A DNA stretch of 64,000 nucleotides from positions 40,711,493 through 40,775,492 of the forward strand of contig OX419759.1 in NCBI GenBank assembly GCA_948567375.1, read 5' to 3'. Of the stretch, positions 24,240-36,129 are shown in pieces. Made by a program: the position numbers and the translations under genes. The first letter of the stretch is position 1. Every line of letters starts with the position of its first letter. The notes under the pieces were generated by a model that did no database searches, was not told where the DNA came from, and saw nothing but the letters and a program-made list of their open reading frames with translations. Source of the DNA: Lunularia cruciata (lineage: Eukaryota; Streptophyta; Marchantiopsida; Lunulariales; Lunulariaceae).

Positions 24240-25732
24240 TACTTGTACTTAACAGATGGGAAAACATTGCACTATTGAATCATGTAAGGGAAGAACCTAA
24301 AGATGAATAGCAAGAGAAAAATTGGATGGTTTGAAGATTCAAGACCTGGTTTGCTCAATGATGTTATGGCTAGTGCTATGACCTAGTCATGATGGTGACC
24401 AGAGTACTGGTGGTCCCAATGAAGTGACCCAACTTGTTTTGACCTGGGTCAACTCATCTGGATGTGCCATAAGGAAAAGTTCCACTAACTTCCTTTTTAA
24501 TGCATAATGAATGACAAGTGAGAGATGTCGGCCTATTGGCATAGCCATTTGTGGAGTCTTGTCGGAGGATAGAGGTATGTACAATCCATAGTTCTTGGTT
24601 ACTTTGGTCAATGTCGTGACCGATCACAACAATATGTCAACATTGGCAAAGAACAAACTTAGGATAGACACCATAACAAGCCTGAGAAGAGCAAAAGGAC
24701 AACAAGAGTTGAGGTGGTAGGTGTGGCACTTATTTCACAGATTGAAATTTCATTACAATGCATGGACGAGACAATTAGCGTGTTTTTGAACTAATGGCTC
24801 TCGGTAATTTTGATCACCACGACATTGCGGTCTTACTTTGGTTTGTCATCATCAAAGTATCATCTTCCAACCTTCAGTGCGAGAGAGTATGGAGACAGAA
24901 GAGGAAAGGGAAAGACGTGAGAAGACATATCTATAATTTCTGAGTGCTCTCTAGCATATAGCACTTGAGTGGATGGTAAATTCTCTTTGTTTCTCAATTT
25001 TGGCTCCATTTGTACCTAGATTGAAGACTATGGAGAATTGAGTATAAAGTTATGAGGCTTTTAGCCTTTTTAGTGTTTAAAGTGATCATTATACATTGAG
25101 AGTGATAGGTCAAGAATTTTCATTTCTAATCTCTTGGTTTTAATGATTCAGTTTCATGAGAATTTAGTTTGAAAATTTTGGAGATGGAAATTGAAAGTAA
25201 TGAGAGTTTATAGTTTTTAAGGTTTGGAGAGATTGCTTTCTTATGTGAGTTAGGATGTGAAGGGTTGTGGTTTTGCAGATATGGGAAGATATGGAGAGGA
25301 GCATCATGTGTTGCTATCATTATTCTTGGGCTAGCCATGGCTACACCTTTCTATGTGTGGTTGCCTAAAGCGGCTCGGGATACACCATGCCCAGTGTGTC
25401 ACCAACGCTTTACCTTGCAAGTGGTAAAGACCCATGTGGGAAGGATGCGCAAGGACTATGATTGGACCATTGGAATGCCCATGTGAGATGAGCAACCACA
25501 TTGACAGCAATGACACTCAAGATTACGCACGCTTCTTCTATCCCTTTGTTGATCATTGTAGGGATACCGGTTGAGTCGTGGGAGTGGTTAGCTTCTTAGG
25601 TGGGTTGCATTTTGGTGTTATTTGAGACTAGTTTTCCATGTCCACGTCTATTCCATAGGCTACTCCACACACTCCATGATGAGGCTAAACAGGCTTTTTG
25701 CATATCACTTGATTGTTTGGCACGTGATCCCT

Positions 25733-26411
25733 TGGACTGTGAGTCAGCCTGTCTCTCACTCAAGATGTACCTTTGATAGCTATTATGGTAGCGCACCATG
25801 GACTAAGAAGGCAAAGAACACCAACTCCATCATACTCCTCCAAGGCTAATGCTCAAATACTCAAGACATTGCTCACTAGAGAACTCAATGAGAGAGAGAT
25901 AGTTGCAAATGAAAGGATGATGAGTACTTCCTCACCCCTTGTTTATATACTTGTGAAATAGTTACGCACCAAAGTTACTAATTACTGGAGTAACTCAAGT
26001 TACTAGGCTAAAATTCAAGTAAAGTCAAAAAGTATAAAGGAATATCCATCCACATGCATGTGATCTTATCTTGACCCAACCACTAAGTCAAGAATTCCTT
26101 CACATGTGCTATCCTTGGACTATAGAAGAACCAAAACAAAAAGGCTTGCGAGCCCAAGAGTTCTCAACTCTTTCCTCAAAGCCAAACACCTAGGAATAAT
26201 ACCAAGTCAACACACTAGAACCCAAAATAGTGGTGCTCATCTTTTCTACTTCCTCTAAAGTAAGGTCCCTTCTATCTTAGCTATGACTAACTTTAGCTAA
26301 TCATGACTAATGTAGAACCATAATTTATCTCTATATAAATAATATCTCACAGGTACTTGTAATACCAAGCTAAATATCACAATACCACACACATGCACAA
26401 ATGGTGTTACA
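25733..26411 (-). repeat. Solo-LTR-like repeat, family B copy 4
   Basis: Minus orientation, from TGTAACACC at 26411 to a TGGACTGTGAG edge at 25733 (reverse complement CTCACAGTCCA). The flanking RT element reads RDP to the left and DELAWFLF to the right, so the insertion falls inside one codon block. That fixes the repeat ends within a few bases. Confidence 0.75.
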
Positions 26412-28485
26412 AGACGAGTTAGCATGGTTCCTATTCCTCTTACTCCCTTGATGGTATCTTTGTTATGCTAGAGTGAGATGTGTGGGGCATAGAGAGGTGG
26501 CTACTAGATTTCATCAATTCTGAGCAGGGGATTGGGCAGCCCTTTAGGAGGAGTTTGTTAGGGCTACATAATTTAGGAGACATGCATCACCACAAGATAC
26601 CACAGGGTCCACTTGATTATGATGGTGTAGGACATTGGGTCAGGCGGGAGAATTTAGTAGAGTAGCACAAGCGCTACACCAACTCTTTATCTATGGCAAG
26701 TCCTACTGATGAGACTATCTCTTCCCTATGCTCACTACATCCTATAACAATAGAGGCCTCTAGTGGTAGTCACCACTAGAGGTCTTAGATTATCAGCCTG
26801 AGTAGCCTTTATATCTTGATGGATCATTGTTTGCATAAGCATTGTGCATTACCCCTTGCCTTTCCTTAGGAAGCTTGTCAAGGATGGTTTATGAGCATCT
26901 TAGAGATTGCGTTCAAGTAGATAATCCTTCTAGTGGTTTTATCAAGCTATTTCAAGTGGCTGCAAGTAGCAAGAGGAGACCTTCCTATGTCTATTAGCTG
27001 GGTGTTAGGTGTTGGTCAACTTCTCACAATGGAGAAGAACACGAGGGGCATTAGACCGATTGCTATTGGAGAGGTCTTTTTGTGTTTGGTCAGTTGTACC
27101 ATTGTCCTTCAGCATTATTCTCACTTTCAACAACACCTCAGTCCACATCAGTTTGGAGTAGCTACACCTAAAGGATGTGAGGCTATATCTTTAGGATTAG
27201 GGCACTTTTAGAGGATGTGATACACCCCTCTGGAAGTGCACTCTTGGATATCCAACCGGAGTGGGTCGTCCTACAGGTGGATGTTGAGAACGATTTTAAT
27301 AGCATCTCACAGGCATCCATCTTTAGAGAGCTTAGGGATCCTGGTGGATCCTTGGTAAGTCTCATTCCTTTTGTGTAGTCTTTTTATGGCTCTCTTGCCT
27401 CCCTTTACTACCAACATGGTAGTTCACAAGATGGAGTCACCGTCTTGGAGTCAGCTGTTGGCACATGTCAAGGAGATCATTTGGGGGGACCATTATTTTC
27501 CATTGCTCACTTTAAAGCTAGTCTATCTCTACGAGCACCAAAGGATTTTTCACCTTTTGCTTCACTATCGTTAGATTGGACTAGAGGTTTATGTGCTTCC
27601 TTGATGGAGCAACAGTGTGAGCAAACACTACATTCTCTCTAGTTGACTCATCCATTCCTTAGGCTACTAGAGCACATCTTTGCTCTTGCTCCAACAAGGG
27701 TGCAAGCTCTTGGATCCTAGCTCAATCGTGCATTAGGGCATTCCAACTCGCATAGGTACTTTCTCTACAATGATGAGGTTTTGCCTAGGTTTGGTCCACC
27801 CATCTGCATCTTGATTACTCACTTGTAAGTGTGGTTCTCCACTAGATGCAGCAGCGGTCCACACGACATGGTGTCCTTTTGGAGGACAGAGGATAGCTAC
27901 TCATGATGCTATTAGGGACATAGTGTTTGCTATGGCACGAGAGAGTGGATACTTGGCTTAAAGGGAGTGTTCATATGCTTTGCAGATAACACATGTCAAG
28001 GCAGACTTATACTTGGTCCGAGATGATCAAGTGATAGTAGCAAATGTCATGGTTATGGGCCCTACGCATGATATAGTTTTGGAGGGAGTGATTACCCATC
28101 CCCCTGGATGAGCAACAAGTGCAGAAATAGGTCACAAAGTCTCCAAGTATAGGGGCATGCAGGTCACCTCTTTGTTCCTCTAGCCTTGGAGTTATATGGA
28201 GCAATGGACACTGTGTTTGACACATTTTTCAAGGAGTACGCGAGAGCTCATCATGTTAGGCGCCATGGGGTACCACTCTCACTCTGATACTTTGTAGCAT
28301 ATGTTAGACAGCGTGTGTCTCTTGCTCTACAGAGGGCAATGGCCAGTGCAATCCAGAAGAGAGAACTCACATTAGGTGATGTTTCTTTGGATGCTCCAAT
28401 TGTGTGTAGACCGTACAACTTGCATAACTTGGATATCTTAGGTGCAATAGGGCAGATTTCTCATATAGACTCTTTTGGAGCTTAG
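26412..28485 (+). pseudogene. Reverse transcriptase domain of non-LTR element (broken)
   Basis: Frame pieces: 26480-26665 (VGHREVATRFHQF in a neighbouring frame), 26933-27211 (TRGIRPIAIGEVFLCLVSC, LSPHQFGVATPKGCEA), 27230-27480 (VDVENDFNSISQASIFREL; catalytic VDxxxAFNS-like box with Ala changed to Asp), and 27445-27642 (VGTCQGDHLGGPLFSIAHF). Downstream, 28200-28460 has FDTFFKEYARAHHVRRHG and a C-terminal helix region ending SHIDSFGA-stop. Several stops and shifts make it inactive. Confidence 0.7.
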
Positions 28486-28565
28486 CCCCATTTTACCTTT
28501 TTTGTCTCTCCCTTGTACGGCTTGATGAGGTCTTCCCATCCTTCATTTTTTCTATGCGGTTGCCT
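28478..28565 (+). repeat. Dispersed ~88-bp repeat, copy a (3' tail of non-LTR element)
   Basis: Begins GGAGCTTAGCCCC (palindrome with one change), continues ATTTTACC, GTCTCTCCCTTGTACGGCTT, TCTTCCCATCCTTC and ends near TGCGGTTGCC. It lies directly after the stop of the RT frame. Three more copies are at 50431-50513, 61429-61517 and 60296-60384 (minus), all far from any RT coding. Confidence 0.85.
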
Positions 28566-28849
28566 TTTTACTTTTTAATGCATCATGCATATACATTAGG
28601 AATAATCAAAAGAGTATAACAATTTATTGAGAATTGAAATACTTTTTTTTTAAGTTTTGAGAACAAAAAGAGAAATAATTTACACGGATTATAACATAAA
28701 TTTTATCAATTTGATAACACATAAGTGCTTTTAAGTTGATCCTTTCACAGATGGTCTATCAAATGTCAAAATTTGAGAGCCACTTGAAAATGCACATTTG
28801 GAGTCAACAAAGGTGGCAATGACAGCCGAGTAAATTCTTGCCACCTTGG

Positions 28850-30650
28850 CAAGAGAAAGAAAGGTTGTTGCATTTGATTTCTATCATATAAGTAGGTTCT
28901 ATTTGCCAATATATACAAACAAACAAAAAGTAAATAAAAGAATCAATTGGGAGATTCTATCTATATATTCCTGCTTCCACCTTGACATTTCCCACCTCAT
29001 TCTTGGTCCTTCTAGAAAGGATGAAATTTTCTTCATCTTGATTGTCAATAGATGCATTGTTGTCATAGTGATTGTTCACTTGACCAACTTGGGAGGCCTC
29101 TTACACATGTGCTATGTTATAAAAAATGGACTTTGCATTCTCTACGTCTTGCTTATTGAATGGGTCATACTTGCAATGAGTTTCTAGAATGACACCATAA
29201 TAGTATATGTGTTTGCCTTTGACTGAGTGGAAATAGGCTTGCAAATTCTCTTGTAGTTTTTGGATGACATGTTGTATGTTGCCATACCTATATTAGGTTT
29301 GAGAGTTTCTCTACTGCCAAATTAACATAGTGTATACCCACCCAACGTGTGCAATTGATGGGTAGAAGTGTATGCAAAAAAAATTAAGTAGCTTTCTTGC
29401 AAGCTCTTGCAAACATAAGACATCTTGCATTCAATCCTATGGTTCATCAGTGATTTTGAATTGGTCAAGCTTCTTAGTGTTGATGAAACTGTTGACAATG
29501 GCATGTAGCATCAAGCCTCTCTTGAGCATCTTTTAGGTGCTATTCCATCAAGTCTCCACATCTTGGATGAGGTTGAGTTCTGGTGACTTGGTAATTTTGA
29601 TGTGGTCGCCAAAGCTATTTCATTTTTGGACAGACCAAGACATCAAATTTGTCAATTTGTGGAAGCAAACAATGACTGATTTGGCTATGGGTAATGGAGT
29701 GATTAACATAGCACTATCATTGTCTGTTGACTCTTCTTGGGAATGGCGGCAAATTTCTTTCAATCTAGCCTTCATAGCCAGATTGAGAACACGGGTAATA
29801 AAACATAGGAGATTTTGTTCTTGCATGAATTGGGTCAATCTCTAGGTCAAAGATGTGGCCATGGTGGAGTTGTTGCTCACATTGTCTACATTGATGCATA
29901 AGAGTGTTTTTGCTAATGCCAGACTCCTCCAGAACTTGTGAAACCACCTAAGCAATGTTTGCACCGTAGTGTTTCCCATGAATTTCCTTGGCACAAAGTA
30001 GAAGATGTTGTAGATTAAAATTCTCGTCAATAATGTGGGTTGTTACACCTAGTATTCCCAAATAATTTGGAGATGTACATGTATGTGCTTGAGACTCCAT
30101 AAACCTTGCCAAGAGAAGCCATGATGAGATCCTTCTTTACATGATATTGCATGACAATTTCAGTTTTGATGGTGTCAACAGATGGGATAATCTGTCTCGA
30201 GGTAGTACTGCAAAGGCAGAGCAAATCTCTAACACATGAATCTTTGACAAAGTTGAGCGATGACCTTGTGGAAATGATGAAGTTTGTGACAGCACTCTTA
30301 AGGTTTTCTTGAGTGAGAGTGTGGTCCTAAGACTAGAGACAGTACATAGAAATGTAGGAAATATAGATAATTAAATGGTGTAAATTATGTAATCAAAGGC
30401 ATTTGCCACATTTACCTCATCTTCATACTTTGCTCTTTTTTCCTAGATGATGTGCCGCATGATTTCACCCAAGAGAGCACTCTTGTGTTGTTAGGCTCTG
30501 TCACTAACTTTCTAGGGTTTACTTTTTCATGCTTTAACAGATGTCTCATGTGGTTGCTTGTGTCCGCATGGAATAACCTGGCCCCATTGTTGTATAAGAA
30601 TGGTGCACACATCCATGTTGGTGGTTTCAAGACCTTTTGTTTGCAGTGAC
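28850..30650 (-). pseudogene. hAT-family transposase relic
   Basis: Minus strand, N- to C-terminal. 30412-30630 is a BED-zinc-finger-like segment (GARLFHADTSNHMRHLLKH; the CxxC pair has been replaced). 30027-30224 continues with IPSVDTIKTEI. 29842-30030 has the transposase core ALAKTLLCINVDNVSNNSTM, where DNxSNN is the hAT signature. 29620-29838 has RVLNLAMKARLKEI, equivalent to the usual HxLNLVV-xxLK. A C-terminal segment with KYDPFNKQD lies at ~29150-29260. Stops separate the blocks. Terminal inverted repeats were not found. Confidence 0.6.
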
Positions 30651-30779
30651 ACTAACAAAATCATTACTCAAACTGTTATTTGGTGCACTACACTGTTAGA
30701 TGCTCGGGACATTTTTACTACTGAACACCCTATCAAATGTTGAGACAAATTCTAGGTAAACATGAATTGACCCGGGTCA

Positions 30780-33700
30780 ATGAACGTGGCCCGATCCGCC
30801 GGGTCGGGTCGGGTCGGAGCCCTGGTTATGGCGGTCAAGACAAAATCTGAAACTGCAGGATTAACTTTGTTAGACAGTCAAATGCTGAGATCTGAAAATG
30901 CAGAACGGTGCAAGAAGCAACTTGATCTTTTTGGTAAGTGATCTAGAGTGTACACAAATCTGATCGGAAACGTACATAAACCTCTCTCACTCAACCTGAA
31001 TCTTCCTTGGTATTGAGTCATGAAATAAGGATTCTATCAAAGGGAGATTGAAGGACGAGACATCTCAACCCAAGCCTCTCTTAGTGCCTGAAACCATACA
31101 ATGGACAAAGCGACACGGAACTATCAAGGAGAAAAAATGTTCGAATGTGTTTTGAAAGGCAGAAACGATTAGAGAGTAAAAATTAAGAGCCCAGAGTGTA
31201 GGAGTTGGCAAACCAAGAACTGTGTTGTGTTCGTGATGTCCAAAGAAGCTTTGCTCATGCTGGTGTATATCTCTTGCTTCCTGCCTCACAGAGCAAACCA
31301 TGGAAGATACGACACGGTGTTCGTGATGTGTAAAGCTGTGCTCATTCTTTTATTCATCCCATGGGTCCTCTAGAAAAACATAAGATATGCAAACGCTGTA
31401 CCCGATAGCGACATGTGGTGTTCATCATTATATTGAAACTGAGTTCTTTCCAGTCCTGCAGATGAATTCCATGAGAAAGGACTCTCGTAGGACAATCCAC
31501 TTTCCCGAATACGCTGTGACTATATCCCGAAATTAGCAGGGTCAATTGAGATTCAGCTTCTCCTGTAACATTAGCATCCCAGGATATAGCTACCGGGTAT
31601 ATGTAGACACCCAGTCACTCCGTCCCTTAATGCATGATCTGTGAGTGATTGATATTTTCTGAGAATACGGCCTTGTGCTAACAGACAAACCGTGGTAGGA
31701 CTTGAGTCTCGGAGGACTTCAGTTTGTCTTGGCTAAAAGAAACCGATACCAGGTGAAATGGCGTATCACATTCTTGATGACGATATCGTGTGATGTTGGT
31801 CTTCGAGAAGACTTACCTGATGAATGCAGGTAATAGACGCTAGTGACTTGTACCTTAAGATACAGTAAACAGGAGCTCAAGGGGACTAACAGCCGATGTC
31901 AGAACTTGTGATGCTTAAAAATTTTCAGAACCCGGGGTACAATGCAATAAGCACGTCTACTGTCAACCAAATAAGACGAGTCCTTTCCAAAACGTGAGTT
32001 CAAGTTCTGGATGTTTATCACATGCGTCGCTAGCAAACGAGGTCTAAATGGAGCGCATACCTCGTGTACAAATGAACGGAAATGCACGAATGTTTGACCT
32101 CATTACCAAATCTGACTCTATTTGCTTCATGCATTCATAGTTCTACGATTTGAGATTCTCATCCAATGAATAAGCTGTGAAACTTACAATATGACCTGCC
32201 CGAACTATGCCTTGCTGCATCCTCGGTCCAAGTGCTAAAGTGACTTGTGACAGCTGAGTGTCGGATCCTCAGAAGCGCATGGCTTTTCGACCTCTTCTCA
32301 TAGCACCGTTTGCATGAGCATATCCCAGCAACGACTTCACAATCAAACACACGAACCACGATATCTTACAAACATTGAATGTCATGCCCCTCGGATACTG
32401 CTGCCAGAAAGAATGGGAAAAGCTCCTGAAATTTGGTGATGGAAAGTCGATATATGAACTTCCCGAAGTACGCTTACGGCCGACGATACAGCATCTGAGC
32501 TGGTAGCATAAAGGTAGAAAATCAGACATCACCTGCACGAGGAACTTCAGTCTTCTTGATTCCGTCGTTATCTTTGTTCGTGGAGCGTAACTCGATATAG
32601 TAGAAGGGATTATCAATTTCGATATGATTGCAAAACAGTGTCCCGCACAAGTTCCGTGCACACACAGTACAAAAAACCAATAACTTAACCACTGCCTGCT
32701 GTAGCCAGAGTATTGGCAGATGTCGAATGAATACCACCAGAGACAATTGCAGTTTAGTAGCTGCGGAAACCTATACATACCTATCCAGGGTTGTCAGTAT
32801 TCTCGTAGTGTGAACTACATCTGCTGGTCTACCTACTCGGAAGATGTGGACTGCATGTGCTGCTTAAGAATCTGCATACCAGAAGATGTGCATCATCTCC
32901 CCGTTAACGGCCATGGACTTCTCGTTTGAAAGGGCATTTATATAATTGTTACTCGATATCAATTCCGGGCGGGTTGCAGCAGTTGTGATCAATCTGGGGA
33001 TGGTTCAATGTCGGTGAGAACTCCCGAAGGAGGTGTGGCAGAATCCTCTCTCACTAACGAAACTTCAATTGTATTAGCGGGAAATGGCTCATAGAATGGT
33101 GGCAGTACCGTTCAGGTCGTGGTTCACTCAGAGAAGATCTTTCGAGCTTAGTGCACAGGATTTAACAGGGAGGAACAGACTTCTAGAGAAAATTGGTAGC
33201 GATCTGACATCTCCAGAAGTAATGCGAGTCTTCGACGAGGAAAGGATCTTCTTCACCTCCTGACAGACTGGGTACGTGAGGAGCTGGATGGATGCCTTTG
33301 GACACAGGTTATAGTTATTTAAGAATCCTTCTGCGACCAAATAATATAAAACTCTTGCCTCGAATTAAGAGATGGTTAGAGATTTTTGGAGAATCTGGCA
33401 GTGATCAAAGAGGAAGTCACATCAAGGCGCAACTTTTCGTGCTCTACTTGGGCAATTTTTTCTTGTCTGTCCTCTCCCCAAATGTCTGCAACTCGAGGAG
33501 AAAGGGAGCTTTCATAGTTATTCTTCAAGTAGGAAGCAAAACTTTACAGGGCTCTGAAATGATCTCGGTGTTGTCTGTTGAACGACAGGCGCTTGAGACC
33601 TCCCTAACAATGTGATGGAAAGCCGGCTTGTGTGACGTTGTAAACCACGTAACGTGACCAGATAGCTATCAGTTTTCAATTTGGAAATGATGTGTAGAAC

Positions 33701-35800
33701 CACATACTCAGATTTGGTCTTTCCAACGCGAGAGGTGGAAGAACTAAGGTAGAAATAAGAATTGTTCATCAGGAGGCAAGATAAGGTGGGGTACCAACCT
33801 TTGATTAAGTTAGACAGCTCATGACTGATGGGTTCAAATTATTTGAGTGACTGATGCAACTGATGCGAATCCATGGTTAAACTTATTAATTTACCACGCA
33901 AAAACTGTAGTTGTAGTCTGTGAATTTTAATACAACGGACTTATACGTCCACACTGACACCTAGTAACCAAGTTCTGGGGCTGATTAAACTTCTTTCGTA
34001 TCGCTGTGCTCAAGGAATTTTAGGCAAGATCAGTAAACTGACGTCAACTAAATATGGAATAAGCACACAATTGCAACGTCGTGCAGTTGGCTCACGTACA
34101 GAAAGCTTATCCTCTACGGTCTTGGGGTTAGCACACCTGTACTCGTAATAAGGCAATTCCATTTGCTTCTAAACCATGTTCATAAATCAGCCAACGTCAA
34201 GCTAACTAGGCTATATTCATGCAGCTCCACGTGAAAGCGACCACTTTGTCTGTGTTTGAAGGATCCTGTTTAAGGTAATGTATGTTCCGCTGTAAGAATC
34301 ACATATGCAATACTGACAGCGGAACTACAGTAGTTCAGGAGTGGTGGCTGGTTTAGAATCCGCCGACTTATTAGGCTACTTAAGCCAGTAGTTTACTGTG
34401 CGTGACCGACAGAAGGAGTTTGTCTTGTCGCGGTTCTAATTCTTATATTCAGTAGGCCATTTCACAGAGGTACGTTTCCACCAGCAGACATTGAACGACT
34501 GGAGGAATTTTTGGGGTGATTCATGCAATCACTTCACTGACTCCTTAGCTACTACTTACTGTAGCTAGATCAAGATTCCTTAGGGTGGGCGACTCTCTAG
34601 GGAACAAGCCACTGAATTGTGGGCTACTAGAGTCAAAATCTTTTCCCCTTTAGCCTTCCACTTGTCTTGTTCGGCTTGTGTTCAGCTCACAATTGAGATG
34701 ATTACACGTTTGGTGGTTCAAGTTATAAAGTAGGATAGTATTCTACTTACGTGCACGAGGTTTACTACCCAATTGAACTATTTTACCCCATACAAACTCC
34801 AAACCGTCAGTCCAAAGGACAATACCAATATTCCCCAACTGAATCTTTAAAATGCTGAGGCACACTCAGAACTCTGACTGCGCAGTATTAGAACCTGGAC
34901 CCAAGTACCTACTGACTGGGATACAATATTGGAGTTGCAGCCGATATCGTAATGTGGCAGTGAGTATGTGTTCTGAGTAGCCAATCAAAGATATTTCGTT
35001 TTATTACGTGGTGAATAAAAACGGATAAACAGTGTGTCAACAACATTGACGCTGGACTAGAAAACCTCATTCTCATGACATTGTGCGCATTAGAATGTTG
35101 GAGGTGTGGAACTGGAGGTTTCTTAGTAAGATCATGTCCTCTGTGCTTGGGGAGACAAATTTATTCTGTGCTCTATAGCACGAAAGACGAGAAGATTATA
35201 GTGTCCACATAACAATACGGTGATGCTGACCAACCTGTTTATCTGCCTAAGAGACTGCAGTATCTGGTGATCTCAGATTCCAGGCAGTGTTAATCCCTGT
35301 TTGATAAATCAATATATGGGAGCACAATGTAAAGATGCACGAAGCAGAGATTGGCGAATACAAAGTCCGTGAAAAGAATGATCATTAAAGTTACTAAACA
35401 CGCTCTCTGCGCCTATAGCTAGCAACGTGTTGTAAGATATATAGGTTGCAACGAGGGGCTTGAGGAAAATAGATTCACAATTGGAGTGCGTAGATTTCAT
35501 AGAGAAGTTCACAGCTCTTTATCTCTTGCTTCAAGCATGATGGCTACAATTAAGACGAACTGGTGGACTTAGATAGATGAAATTGAAGAGTCAAACACTG
35601 GTCACATCTTCATCATGACCAAGACTAAGGAAAAACTCATTAGACAAGGTAGCTCGAATAGTGTGTGCTCGTTTGCAATGTACATGACAGACATGCAGCA
35701 TATCTTGGATACGACAGCTGCTCTACGAAAACATTCACTTAGTTTTGTTCATTCTGTCTATCATAAAGCAGAACTGGGATGGATGGACGCCTTAATGTAA
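30780..35800 (+). CDS. Unrecognised multi-exon gene (rebuilt from splice phase)
   Basis: Start at ATG 30780 or 30828; an in-frame stop lies at 30768. Exons I support: 30780-30933 (starts MAVKTKSETAGLTLLD after 30828), 31030-31083, 31294-31315, 31462-31486, 31583-31640 (YRVYVDTQSLRPLMHD), 31723-31752 (LSWLKETDT), 31929-31993, 32408-32502 (KEWEKLLKFGDGKSIYELPE), 32551-32586, 32705-32804, 32980-33013, 33132-33195 (RRSFELSAQDLTGRNRLLEK), 33267-33307 (DWVREELDGCLWTQ), 33370-~33438, 33712-33748, 34453-34515 (GTFPPADIERLEEFLG), 34601-34721, 34870-34904, 34941-34959, 35094-35117, 35277-35328, 35445-35506, and the last exon 35573-35800. From 33712 to the stop, nine exons join with matching phase and GT-AG ends. 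Links near 31.76-31.92, 32.81-32.98 and 33.44-33.71 kb are unresolved. The protein would be roughly 550-650 residues, soluble and mostly helical, with no domain I recognise and no signal peptide. It ends 330 bp from the convergent DRIP-like gene. Whether it is intact is not certain. Confidence 0.6.
35573..35800 (+). CDS. Last exon of the unrecognised gene
   Basis: 75 codons plus TAA, entered in phase 0 after ...GACTTAG. The sequence begins IDEIEESNTGHIFIMTK, continues SFAMYMTDMQHILDTTAALR and ends HKAELGWMDALM. It is a helical, charged C-terminus with no stop for 228 bases while all other frames close. Upstream exon 35445-35506 (NRFTIGVRRFHRE) ends in phase 0, so the join is consistent. Confidence 0.6.
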   Translation: MDEIEESNTGHIFIMTKTKEKLIRQGSSNSVCSFAMYMTDMQHILDTTAALRKHSLSFVHSVYHKAELGWMDALM

Positions 35801-36129
35801 CAGCTCTCTAGCATTCCAAGCAAACCATGATGTATATAGAAAAAAAATTTCAATGCATCGCCTGGTGCATGATTCTCTAATTTAATCTCTAGATTTCTCT
35901 AAGTTTCTGACATTATTGACCCTACTGTCTTAACAATACAAAGGAGATTTTATCAAGAAATGACGCATTTGGAAGCTATACTCCTGTAATTCCACTGTTT
36001 CGAATGAGCTGGAACTTCCAGCCTTCGTGGATCTTTAATATGTGCTCCATAAATTGGAAGATTTGTAAGGTATCTTATTATGTAAAATTTCTGATAAGGT
36101 TGAACGGATATTTTCCTCCTAACCTTATG
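35801..36129. other. Spacer between convergent gene ends
   Basis: 330 bp holding the presumed 3' UTRs of both genes. It is AT-rich, with AATAAA-free but A/T-rich tracts around 35840-35850 and 35930-35945. No separate feature is seen. Confidence 0.5.

Larger units (their letters stand above)
24240..28570 (+). mobile_element. Non-LTR-type reverse transcriptase element, relic, split by a solo LTR
   Basis: A plus-strand element with a zinc-finger-like N-terminal segment at ~25380-25480 (CPVCHQRFTLQVVKTHVG), an upstream domain at ~25640-25732, the family B solo LTR at 25733-26411, then RT coding from 26412 to ~28485. The 3' end is the dispersed repeat at 28478-28565. RT landmarks: RPIAIGEVF, LSPHQFGVATPKGCEA, then LQVDVENDFNSIS and GDHLGGPLFSIAHF. 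I know these blocks from unannotated plant and algal RT proteins usually described as non-LTR type. The 5' limit is a guess. Confidence 0.65.

Noticed and set aside
32269-32778. 169-codon minus-strand ORF
   Set aside because: It overlaps four phase-compatible plus-strand exons of the unrecognised gene and has no family motif. The small minus-strand exons it seemed to suggest (ELFPFFLAAVSEGHDIQ) did not chain in phase.
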